A DNA stretch of 6,626 bases, taken from positions 1 to 6,626 of the forward strand of contig JADIND010000058.1 in NCBI GenBank assembly GCA_017694215.1, given 5' to 3'. Of the stretch, positions 1 through 5,769 are shown in pieces (within the stretch, counting starts at the first letter, position 1; each line of letters begins with the position of its first letter). The notes beneath the pieces were generated by a model that saw only the letters and a list, made by a program, of their open reading frames with translations, was not told the DNA's origin and did not search any database. Made by a program: the position numbers and the translations under genes. This DNA is from Candidatus Scatousia excrementipullorum. GTDB taxonomy: Bacteria; Cyanobacteriota; Vampirovibrionia; Gastranaerophilales; Gastranaerophilaceae.

Positions 1-19
1 GGATAAAAAAGAACAGTAG

Positions 20-47
20 GTTGTGGTAAATTTTAATTTACCACAAC
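20..47. repeat. Perfect 13-bp inverted repeat (stem-loop), possible weak terminator
   Basis: The arms at 20-32 and 35-47 are perfectly complementary (GTTGTGGTAAATT and its reverse complement), with two bases between them. No T-run follows directly on either strand. Read on the minus strand, a T-rich stretch (TTCTTTTTTAT) begins about 9 nt after the stem. The hairpin could therefore be an inefficient terminator for the minus-strand gene ending at 176, although that gene is about 130 nt away. The rest of 1-175 shows no gene; I see only AT-rich sequence and a weak 7-bp inverted match (111-117 with 147-153). Confidence 0.45.
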
Positions 48-175
48 AAAAATGTTTCGGTAATCAGAAATTAAAAAAATCTACATTACTAAAAAGGCTC
101 AACTAATTGTTTTACGCTTTCAGGATGACAAGTTCGATATTGTTTGGCGTAAACTTGTATATAATTCCCTTATTT

Positions 176-646
176 TTATACATTTTTAGTTTCTTCCGGT
201 TTTATTTCCGGTTCTTTAGGCGGATTTGCTGCTTTTTCAGCGGCTTTGTCAGCAGCTTTTTCTCTTTTTTCGTTCTGTTTGTTGTCATAAAGTTTTCCAA
301 CTAATAAGCCTATACCTGTTAAAATTAATGCACTAATCCCTGCGATAGTAAAAGCTACGCCTTTACCGATTTTTTTACCTGTAGTAAATGCTTGATTAAG
401 TTCCTGCTTATCAGCCTGGGATAATTCTTCTTTAATTTCATTTCCTATTTGTTCACTAAAATCTTTTACTTGATCTAATGCTATATTTATTTTTTTGTTT
501 GTACTCCATATATTGTAACTACCCAAAGCAGCACCGATGGTTCCTCCTGCTATTTTCCCTGTATTGCAGGTTTCATATTCATTGCCTTTTTCTGTCTTTG
601 CTTTTGCCGTAAAGTTTGGAACGGCTCCGATAGGTCTGATTGCCAT
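176..646 (-). CDS. Small membrane protein with glycine-zipper and one strong transmembrane segment, function unknown
   Basis: I do not recognise a named family. The 156-aa product starts at an ATG with an AGGA ribosome-binding site 6 nt upstream. It has a short N-terminus containing VPNFTAKAK (residues 9-17) and a glycine-rich weakly hydrophobic stretch (about 31-47, GGTIGAALG). A charged, probably helical middle (50-90) follows, then a clear transmembrane helix (about 96-118). The hydrophilic tail is first rich in Lys, Ala and Glu (KREKAADKAAEKAA at 127-140) and then in Pro, Glu and Lys. There is no cleavable signal peptide. The order short VPxFT-containing N-terminus, membrane helix, Ala/Lys-rich tail resembles the plus-strand gene at 5770, which may be a distant relative. 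It lies 69 nt downstream of priA with no obvious terminator between, so co-transcription is possible, but a -10-like sequence also sits just upstream. The coding call is good; the function is unknown. Confidence 0.8.
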   Translation of the reverse strand: MAIRPIGAVPNFTAKAKTEKGNEYETCNTGKIAGGTIGAALGSYNIWSTNKKINIALDQVKDFSEQIGNEIKEELSQADKQELNQAFTTGKKIGKGVAFTIAGISALILTGIGLLVGKLYDNKQNEKREKAADKAAEKAANPPKEPEIKPEETKNV

Positions 647-670
647 AATTTTCCTTTCTTTTTTATTTAT

Positions 671-676
671 ATAATA
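671..676 (-). promoter_or_regulatory. Candidate -10 box upstream of the 156-aa membrane protein gene
   Basis: On the minus strand the sequence reads TATTAT, 24 nt before the ATG at 646, in a very AT-rich gap after priA. I find no convincing -35 box at 16-18 nt. This is therefore a weak prediction, and read-through from priA is the alternative. Confidence 0.25.
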
Positions 677-715
677 GTTGTGAAGAAAAATTTTTGCTAT
701 TTTCTGCTTATTTTG

Positions 716-3439
716 TTACAAAATGTTAAGCGGATCAACATCGATAGCAAGTTTAATATCTTTCGGCATGGTGATTTTGTTCAGGAAACTTGAGATAAAG
801 TTGTGGCCTTTTTCGTCGAGTTTATTTTTAATGATGATTTGAAATCTGTAATAGCCGTTAATCCTTTCAATAACGCATGGTGTCGGACCGAGAACTTCCA
901 GTCGTTCAGAGATTCCGTATTTGTCTATCATAAGACACATTCTCATTGCAATTTCCTGTGCGGATTTTTCGGCACGGAAGTTGTTTGTTGAACTTATAAT
1001 CAATCTTACCATCTGGCTGAACGGCGGATAGTCGAATTCTTCACGGGCAGCAATTTCTGTCATATAAAATTCGTTGTAATTCTGGGATTTTGCACTTGCA
1101 AGTGCGTAATAGTCAGGGTTGTAGGTCTGGAAGAAAACTCTTCCCGTAAATTCGCCTCTTCCTGCACGGCCTGCTACCTGTGTCAAAAGCTGGAACCCTC
1201 TTTCAGATGCTCTGAAATCTGGCAGATTGAAACTTGCATCCGCTGATATTACGCCGACAAGTGTAACATTAGGGTTATCGAGTCCTTTTGCAATCATCTG
1301 GGTTCCGACGAGGATATCAATATCGCCTTTCTGGAAGCGTTCAAGAAGCCTGATATGTTCGCCTTTTCTTACTAATACATCGCTGTCAACACGTTCTACA
1401 TTGTGTTCGGGGAATAAATCTTTTATGTATTGTTCTATTTTTTGAGTACCTGTCCCGCTGATTTTTAATGCATCTGAGCCGCATTCAGGACAGACATCGG
1501 GAAATGGTTCAACCTGATTGCAGTAGTGGCATTTTAAACGCTGGTCTTTTGCATGCCAAATCATCGGGATGGCACAGTTCGGGCATTCTATGACATGTCC
1601 GCAAGCCTGACACTGGGTGAATGTTGCAAAACCTCTGCGGTTTATTAGTAAGATTACCTGCTGTTTCTTCTCAAGCGTTTCTGTTATTGCAACCTGCAGC
1701 GGTTTTGAGATTACACTTTTGTACGCTGCACGGGCATGTTCCTGCATGTTTATGACAGTTACCGGTGCAATCGGGGCGTTTCTGTATCGGTGTTTCATCT
1801 CAAAAAGGCTGCCTGAATTCACTGCCCTGTAGTAAACAGAAATGTCAGGAGTTGCAGACCCGAGTAGAAGCGGGCAATGATGAAACATTGCAAGTTTTTG
1901 TGCAACGACTTTTGCATCATACCGCGGTGCAGGGCTTGTTTGTTTGTACGCTCCCTCGTGTTCTTCATCGATTATGATAAGTCCGATATTTTTTAACGGT
2001 GCAAAGACGGCCGAGCGTGCTCCGGCAAGAATTTTTATATCGTTTTTGTAAAGCCTTTGCCATACGTCATATCTTTCTCCGTCAGAAATGCTGCTGTGCC
2101 AGATGGCTACATCTTTTGTGCCGAATTTTTTTGCAAGACGCTTGGTAAGTTGTGAGGCGAGAGCTATTTCAGGAGCAAGAAACAGGACATTTTTTCCTGC
2201 CTTGATAGTATCGTCAATAAGTTTGAAATAAACTTCTGTTTTGCCGCTTGCAGTGACGCCGTGCAGAAGCAGCACCGGCGGTGTTGTCTGTTGAGTGGTT
2301 TCTGCTGAACCCCTCACCCTGCCCTCTCCCGCAAGGGGCGAGGGTTCTAAATTTTTCAAAATGGTGTCAAGAACTCCTTCAATATTATTAAATATATTAT
2401 CATTCCAGAATCTTAAAATTTTAAATCCTTGTTGTTCTAAATAATTTTGTCTTATTTTATCTTGCTCGATATTTTGTTCATCATTGTGCTGACCACCATC
2501 TAACTCTATAATCAGTTTCTTTTTATAGCAAACGAAATCCCCAATATAATTATCAATAGCTTCCTGTCTTCTGAATTTGTAACCGGCTAATTGATTATTA
2601 CGAAGATAAAACCATAATGTCTGTTCTGCATCTGTCATGTTTTTACGTAAATCTTTTGAATACGCAAGAGTTTTTTCCGTATAAAAATGACGAGCCCTTA
2701 CTCCCTCGCCCCTTGCGGGAGAGGGATGGGGTGAGGGGTTAGTGTATTCTGTTATTTTTTTCTTTATACCTTCATAAGCCGCAAGCTGTTCTCCTTCAAG
2801 TTCCGATAGAGGCTCAGTTGTGTCTATGTTTAATATATCAAGCGGGTTCCTGTAAATCTCTTCGGTTGTAAGTTTTACACATCCGAGTGTTTCAAGTTTT
2901 TTTATTGTCTGGCGGGTTGTCTTTGCATATTTTTCAAACATAACAATCGGCATTTTCCCGCTGTTTTGTAATTTTTCAAGAACCTCTTTCTGCCTTCTTG
3001 TTGCACCTTCAAAGGTTACAAACTCAACAGCCTGCTCTGTTTTGGAAGCTGTTTCAATGAGTTTCAAAGGTATTGCAGCATTCAAAACCGTCACCAAATC
3101 ACAGCAGTAATAATTCGCCACCCACTCTAGCAGTTTCAGGTAATCTATTGAAAACAGCGGTGTTTCATCAAGAATTTTGCTGATTTTTTTTGCTTTGATT
3201 TCTTCGGGCAGATAATCGGAAAACCCGACGCAAAATGCGTTGATTAACCCCTGTCTGCCAAACGGAACAAGAATTGCCTGACCTATTTTTATTTTGTCTT
3301 TTATCTCATCAGGAATCAGATAACTAAATGTCTTAACCCCGAGTCCGGTGATATTTACAAGGGCTAGTGCATATTTGGGAGAAGTTCGGGACAAAGACTC
3401 TTCTTCAAATAGTTTTAAATTGTTTGAAGATTGTTCCAT
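716..3439 (-). CDS. priA: Primosomal protein N' (PriA replication restart helicase) carrying an in-frame DUF559 endonuclease insertion
   Basis: PriA is a superfamily 2 3'-to-5' DNA helicase that binds stalled forks and reloads the replicative helicase. The 907-aa product begins with the 3'-end-binding domain (about 22-130) and a winged-helix region (about 140-205). Helicase lobe 1 follows: LxxEQ helix near 214-218, Walker A GVTASGKT at 394-401, DEEH at 491-494. A complete zinc-binding module comes next (Cys 610, 613, 619, 622, 637, 640, 650, 653). Lobe 2 has GTQMIAKG at 712-719 and QVAGRAGRG at 754-762, and the C-terminal domain has YRFQIII near 864-870. Residues about 234-378 are foreign to PriA: a DUF559 nuclease domain bounded by inverted repeats, inserted between the LxxEQ helix and Walker A. 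Without it the protein would be about 762 aa, normal for the family. The frame stays open throughout and no PriA motif is lost, so the gene appears functional. The ATG has a GAGGG ribosome-binding site 9 nt upstream and lies 25 nt after the PC4-like gene, suggesting one operon. Confidence 0.96.
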   Translation of the reverse strand: MEQSSNNLKLFEEESLSRTSPKYALALVNITGLGVKTFSYLIPDEIKDKIKIGQAILVPFGRQGLINAFCVGFSDYLPEEIKAKKISKILDETPLFSIDYLKLLEWVANYYCCDLVTVLNAAIPLKLIETASKTEQAVEFVTFEGATRRQKEVLEKLQNSGKMPIVMFEKYAKTTRQTIKKLETLGCVKLTTEEIYRNPLDILNIDTTEPLSELEGEQLAAYEGIKKKITEYTNPSPHPSPARGEGVRARHFYTEKTLAYSKDLRKNMTDAEQTLWFYLRNNQLAGYKFRRQEAIDNYIGDFVCYKKKLIIELDGGQHNDEQNIEQDKIRQNYLEQQGFKILRFWNDNIFNNIEGVLDTILKNLEPSPLAGEGRVRGSAETTQQTTPPVLLLHGVTASGKTEVYFKLIDDTIKAGKNVLFLAPEIALASQLTKRLAKKFGTKDVAIWHSSISDGERYDVWQRLYKNDIKILAGARSAVFAPLKNIGLIIIDEEHEGAYKQTSPAPRYDAKVVAQKLAMFHHCPLLLGSATPDISVYYRAVNSGSLFEMKHRYRNAPIAPVTVINMQEHARAAYKSVISKPLQVAITETLEKKQQVILLINRRGFATFTQCQACGHVIECPNCAIPMIWHAKDQRLKCHYCNQVEPFPDVCPECGSDALKISGTGTQKIEQYIKDLFPEHNVERVDSDVLVRKGEHIRLLERFQKGDIDILVGTQMIAKGLDNPNVTLVGVISADASFNLPDFRASERGFQLLTQVAGRAGRGEFTGRVFFQTYNPDYYALASAKSQNYNEFYMTEIAAREEFDYPPFSQMVRLIISSTNNFRAEKSAQEIAMRMCLMIDKYGISERLEVLGPTPCVIERINGYYRFQIIIKNKLDEKGHNFISSFLNKITMPKDIKLAIDVDPLNIL
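2308..2344 (+). repeat. Terminal inverted repeat of the DUF559 cassette, left arm (REP-like hairpin)
   Basis: This 37-bp GC-rich arm begins AACCCCTCACCC and ends GGGGCGAGGG. It matches the reverse complement of 2703-2740 with only a one-base indel and two or three mismatches; the inner 23 bp are identical. The inner 23 bp can fold into a hairpin: CCCTC pairs with GAGGG, then a T/C mismatch, then CCC with GGG, leaving a 5-nt GCAAG loop. On the minus strand it is read through as PSPLAGEGRVRG near the exit of the inserted domain. Confidence 0.9.
2703..2740 (-). repeat. Terminal inverted repeat of the DUF559 cassette, right arm (REP-like hairpin)
   Basis: This 38-bp arm is the inverted partner of 2308-2344, with the same 23-bp inner palindrome (CCCTCGCCCC through GGGAGAGGG on the plus strand). 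Read on the minus strand it encodes PSPHPSPARGEG, the entry linker of the DUF559 domain. It joins directly to the PriA residues ITEYTN, marking the upstream insertion boundary. Confidence 0.9.
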
Positions 3440-3464
3440 AATCTTTGTCCCTCGTTTTTCTTAA

Positions 3465-3698
3465 TTATTCTTCTGCCATAAATTCTTTTTTAGCTTCTTC
3501 AATAGCATCAGCCAGTAAGTCAAGCTGGTCAGGAGTAAAAGTTACCCCTTTTTTGGTCGGAAGCCATGTTGCACCTTCATCGGTTGTATAGAATATTCTC
3601 ATATTCAAATAACTTCTTCCTTTATATTCGCTTATTGATATTTGTAATTGTTCGGTATCGCTTCTTTCAATAGTTGCTAAAATTTTTGCATCAGCCAT
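3465..3698 (-). CDS. PC4/p15-type single-stranded DNA-binding protein
   Basis: The 77-aa product looks like the bacterial transcriptional coactivator p15 (PC4) family, small dimeric proteins that bind single-stranded DNA on a curved beta-sheet. The visible signature is a beta-rich core: a strand at ILATIERSD (6-14), then ISEYKGRSYLNMRIFY (22-37) and the turn DEGATWLPTKKGVTFTP (40-56). It closes with the helix QLDLLADAIEEAKKEF (57-72) that forms the dimer interface in this family. The length is typical for the single-domain form. The ATG has an AAGGAG ribosome-binding site about 9-10 nt upstream. Only 25 nt separate its stop from the priA start, so the two are probably co-transcribed. A role at ssDNA exposed during replication or transcription would fit a PriA neighbour, but that link is inference from position. 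The family call is fairly secure; the cellular role is not. Confidence 0.85.
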   Translation of the reverse strand: MADAKILATIERSDTEQLQISISEYKGRSYLNMRIFYTTDEGATWLPTKKGVTFTPDQLDLLADAIEEAKKEFMAEE

Positions 3699-3732
3699 TT
3701 TTAATCTCTCCTTATTAAAATAACTACAAACT

Positions 3733-3740
3733 ATATAATA
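3733..3740 (-). promoter_or_regulatory. Candidate -10 region for the PC4-priA operon
   Basis: On the minus strand the sequence reads TATTATAT, about 35 nt before the ATG at 3698, within a strongly AT-rich stretch. It is the best -10-like match upstream of the operon, but no clear -35 hexamer is seen at the usual spacing. The position is plausible and the evidence is only motif-like. Confidence 0.3.
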
Positions 3741-3824
3741 ACACAGAAAAATAAAAATTTTGATTTTTGCTTTAAAGAAATTCAGTCATTGTGTGCTCGA
3801 CCCGCAGCCGCTCACGTATTCAGA

Positions 3825-3886
3825 ATAACATGTGAAAAATCCCCCTTCTATTCCTCCTTTATAAAAAGGCGGCGAGGGAATGTTAT
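3825..3886. repeat. Degenerate nested palindrome, REP/MITE-like intergenic repeat
   Basis: The segment is a nested inverted repeat. The outer arms ATAACAT (3825-3831) and ATGTTAT (3880-3886) are perfect. An inner pair TCCC/GGGA lies within them, and the core 3853-3872 (CCTCCTTTATAAAAAGGCGG) forms a 7-pair stem with one mismatch. It lies between the terminator of the murA operon and the PC4-priA promoter, with no coding potential. Its CCCCCTT...CCTTT...AAAGG...GAGGG layout resembles the short C/G-run palindromes scattered through many bacterial genomes. Nearby bases from about 3780 look like decayed repeat sequence as well, but I cannot define an edge. A copy number across the genome would settle it. 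Confidence 0.5.
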
Positions 3887-3912
3887 GCCGACCTTATAGG
3901 TGACTAAGTAAT

Positions 3913-3944
3913 AAAAAACTCCAAACTTTTGTTTGGAGTTTTTT
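3913..3944 (-). terminator. Intrinsic terminator of the murA operon
   Basis: A perfect 14-bp inverted repeat (AAAAAACTCCAAAC, 4-nt loop, reverse complement) carries A-runs at its base on one side and T-runs on the other, so it can act in both directions. On the minus strand it lies directly at the stop codon of the 112-aa gene (3943-3945), with the base of the stem overlapping that TAA by two bases. It ends in six U residues. It separates the murA operon from the PC4-priA operon. Confidence 0.9.
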
Positions 3945-4281
3945 AATTATTTCCGTTCGGGCTTTCGTATTCAATGCCGAGTTCTTTCAATGTTCTTATA
4001 AAGTTCTGGGCACAAATTCTTTGAGCCTCAGGCGGCACTATTCTTAATATCTCAACGGTTTTTGAGATTACCGGATCTTTGTCATACCAGCGGTTGTTTG
4101 CGTTCACCGGCTTTGCCATTGCATAGAATTTATCAACAGTTTCCTTTGAAACTTTTTCTTCAATTTTTTTCAAAAAGATTTCAGCCTGAGCATGAAGTTC
4201 TGTCTGATAATTTCTCAACAGTTCAATAACTTCCAGAAGCAAAGGATCGTGATCGTACCAGCGTTTATAAGTATGACTCAT
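3943..4281 (-). CDS. Hypothetical protein with duplicated RWYDxDP motif, translationally coupled to murA
   Basis: I do not recognise a characterised family. The 112-aa product is soluble and mostly helical, with no signal peptide or membrane segment. It is built from two similar units: RWYDHDP at 7-13 and RWYDKDP at 64-70, 57 residues apart. Each is followed by a hydrophobic helix ending in ELLR/EILR and a second amphipathic helix (about 27-43 and 84-100). This looks like an internal duplication. The ATG overlaps the 3' end of murA by 17 nt in another frame. A strong GGAGG ribosome-binding site, 9 nt upstream, lies inside murA, so translation is likely coupled. The stop codon touches the terminator at 3913-3944, making this the last gene of the murA operon. 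Position suggests expression alongside cell-wall synthesis but does not by itself give a function. Confidence 0.85.
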   Translation of the reverse strand: MSHTYKRWYDHDPLLLEVIELLRNYQTELHAQAEIFLKKIEEKVSKETVDKFYAMAKPVNANNRWYDKDPVISKTVEILRIVPPEAQRICAQNFIRTLKELGIEYESPNGNN

Positions 4282-5584
4282 TTCTTATAACCTCCGCGGG
4301 GTTAATTGGAGCGATGTCATCTCTTCTCTCAATTTTCCCTCCTAACAATCTTAGCTTAGTTTCAAAATTTTCGTATCCTCTATCTATATGATGTAAGTTT
4401 TCAATTACGGAATTGCCTTCAGCCATAAGTGCTGCAACAACAAGAGAGGCACCGGCTCTCAAATCGCTTGCGGCAAGAGTTGCTCCGGTGAGTTTTTTCA
4501 CGCCTTTAATTATTGCGTGGTTTCTGTCCTGATGTATGTCTGCTCCCATTCTTCGAAGTTCCGGAACCTGCATAAACCTGTTTTCATAAAGGCTTTCCGT
4601 AATAATTCCGACACCGTTTGCCGTTGACAGAAGAGTCATCGCCATAGATTGCAAATCTGTAGGGAAACCCGGATACGGCTGGGTTATAAAATTTATTGAA
4701 TTAAGACGATTTTTGCAGCTTACCTCAAGAGAATTCGGCTCAATAAGTTTTATATTCGCCCCCATTTTCAGAAGTTTGTCTGTAAAGAATGTCAGATGAG
4801 CAGGGAAAACATTTTTAATAATTGCTTTGCCGCGGGTTGCGATAACAGCTGTCATAAATGTTCCAGCCTCTATTCTGTCAGGAATTGTTGTATATTCAAT
4901 CGGGTGCAAATCTTCCTGTTTAACTCCGTTTATTATGATTTCAGATGTTCCGGCACCTGTAATATCGGCACCGATTGAATTTAAAAAGTTTGCCAAATCA
5001 ACAATTTCAGGTTCCTGGGCAGCATTTTGAATTCTTGTTGAACCTTCCGCCAGAACTGATGCAAGCATTAAGTTTTCGGTTGCCCCGACCGACGGAATAT
5101 CAAGATATATATCTGTTCCGACAAGTTTTGAGGCTTTTGCATGAACATAACCGTTTTCTATTTTTATTTTAGCACCCAGTGCCTCCAGTCCTCTGATGTG
5201 GAAATCAACCCTTCTTTCGCCGATTGCACATCCTCCCGGAAGGGCAACGATTGCTTCTTTACATCTTGTAACTAGTGCACCTAAAACAATAAATGATGCT
5301 CTCATTTTGCTAACCAGTTCATATTTTGCAGTAATGCTTGACAGGTTTGTTGCATCTATGGTGACTGATTTTTCTTCTTTGTTATAATGAGTTTTTGCAC
5401 CAAGCTGTGCAATTACATTTAGCATAATTTCAACGTCGGTTAAAGCAGGGACGTTGTATATTTTAGTTTCTCCTTTTGGTAACAGGGCTGCGGCCATTAA
5501 TTTTAAAACCGAATTTTTTGCACCGCCGATTGAAACTTCTCCTTTAAGCGGGGTTCCGCCTTTTATATAATATTTCTGTGTCAA
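4265..5584 (-). CDS. murA: UDP-N-acetylglucosamine 1-carboxyvinyltransferase (MurA)
   Basis: MurA transfers enolpyruvate from phosphoenolpyruvate to UDP-GlcNAc in the cytoplasm, the first committed step of peptidoglycan synthesis. The 439-aa product has the normal length and EPSP-synthase-like two-domain fold. The visible active-site residues are K23-N24 in GGAKNS, R95 in MRAS, and C119 in the loop LPGGCAIGERRVD. D310 lies in PGFPTD, R376 in DLRAGASL and R402 in HIDRGYE. A cysteine at the loop position, rather than aspartate, is the form that fosfomycin alkylates, so the enzyme should be of the sensitive type. The start codon is TTG, with GGAGAG just upstream and an in-frame stop 21-30 nt further up with no ATG between. 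A good sigma-70-type promoter lies at 5635-5663. The 3' end overlaps the 112-aa gene. Confidence 0.97.
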   Translation of the reverse strand: MTQKYYIKGGTPLKGEVSIGGAKNSVLKLMAAALLPKGETKIYNVPALTDVEIMLNVIAQLGAKTHYNKEEKSVTIDATNLSSITAKYELVSKMRASFIVLGALVTRCKEAIVALPGGCAIGERRVDFHIRGLEALGAKIKIENGYVHAKASKLVGTDIYLDIPSVGATENLMLASVLAEGSTRIQNAAQEPEIVDLANFLNSIGADITGAGTSEIIINGVKQEDLHPIEYTTIPDRIEAGTFMTAVIATRGKAIIKNVFPAHLTFFTDKLLKMGANIKLIEPNSLEVSCKNRLNSINFITQPYPGFPTDLQSMAMTLLSTANGVGIITESLYENRFMQVPELRRMGADIHQDRNHAIIKGVKKLTGATLAASDLRAGASLVVAALMAEGNSVIENLHHIDRGYENFETKLRLLGGKIERRDDIAPINPAEVIRNESYL

Positions 5585-5588
5585 TTTT

Positions 5589-5594
5589 CTCTCC
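5589..5594 (-). promoter_or_regulatory. Ribosome-binding site that fixes the TTG start of murA
   Basis: GGAGAG on the minus strand lies 4 nt before the TTG at 5584 (6 nt from the GGAG core). No ATG or GTG in frame lies between this site and the upstream in-frame TAA. The first family-like residues (YYIKGG) begin five codons after the TTG, so this start gives a normal MurA N-terminus. Confidence 0.75.
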
Positions 5595-5634
5595 GGAAAA
5601 ATTAATTATTATCTTCACGTCTAACAACAATATA

Positions 5635-5663
5635 ATAATACAACCAGATTAAAGCGGTGTAAA
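5635..5663 (-). promoter_or_regulatory. Sigma-70-type promoter of the murA operon
   Basis: On the minus strand a -35 box TTTACA (5658-5663, five of six consensus bases) is followed by a 17-nt spacer and a -10 box TATTAT (5635-5640, five of six). Transcription would start near 5628, giving a leader of roughly 45 nt before the TTG start. This is the best-matched promoter in the window. Confidence 0.65.
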
Positions 5664-5723
5664 TAAGTTAAATTATGTAAACAATAATTTTTCTTAAATA
5701 GCAATTTTTTTCGGTTTTATGTT

Positions 5724-5752
5724 TTTAATATGACATAAGGTTAGTCTAAAAT
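5724..5752 (+). promoter_or_regulatory. Candidate weak promoter for the divergent plus-strand gene
   Basis: TAAAAT at 5747-5752 (five of six -10 bases) lies 17 nt after TTTAAT (5724-5729), a poor -35 match. The -10 is only about 17 nt from the ATG at 5770, so the leader would be very short. A further upstream start is equally possible in this AT-rich 185-nt divergent gap (5585-5769). Confidence 0.25.
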
Positions 5753-5769
5753 TTGTAGAAAGGCGAAAA

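Larger units (their letters stand above)
2308..2740 (-). mobile_element. DUF559 (Vsr-like) endonuclease cassette inserted in frame in priA
   Basis: This 433-bp segment encodes roughly residues 234-378 of the PriA ORF and has near-identical inverted repeats at its two ends. Between them lies a DUF559 domain (about 255-364). It contains the family-typical LRKNMTDAEQTLW stretch (264-276), KFRRQ (288-292), YIGDFV with D301, the core IELDGGQH (E312, D314, H318) and the closing strand ILRFWN (341-346). DUF559 is related to the very-short-patch-repair nuclease Vsr and the PD-(D/E)XK fold; I name D301, E312, D314 and H318 as likely metal/catalytic positions by that analogy. The termini translate as proline/glycine-rich linkers, PSPHPSPARGEG at entry and PSPLAGEGRVRG at exit. 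The interior is visibly more AT-rich than the surrounding priA, whereas the ends are GC-rich. There are no intein splicing motifs, so the domain should remain in the protein. I see no clear target-site duplication, transposase or separate ribosome-binding site. How it moves is unknown. Confidence 0.85.

Noticed and set aside
107..304. Plus-strand Phe-rich 65-aa frame
   Set aside because: It is antisense to the 156-aa gene over most of its length. The Phe-rich translation comes from Lys/Glu-rich codons on the other strand.
660..715. Terminator between priA and the 156-aa gene
   Set aside because: Only an all-AT self-complementary stretch is present, with no GC-containing stem, so I cannot call it.
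2308..2740. Intein in priA
   Set aside because: The insert has no Cys/Ser splice-junction residue at its start, no C-terminal His-Asn, and no Hint-fold blocks. It is bounded by DNA inverted repeats, which inteins lack.
2308..2740. priA as a pseudogene disrupted by an insertion
   Set aside because: The frame is continuous from ATG to TAA and every PriA motif and zinc cysteine after the insert is intact.
3913..3944. CRISPR-like or attachment repeat
   Set aside because: It is a single palindrome with T-runs at an operon end, fully explained as an intrinsic terminator.
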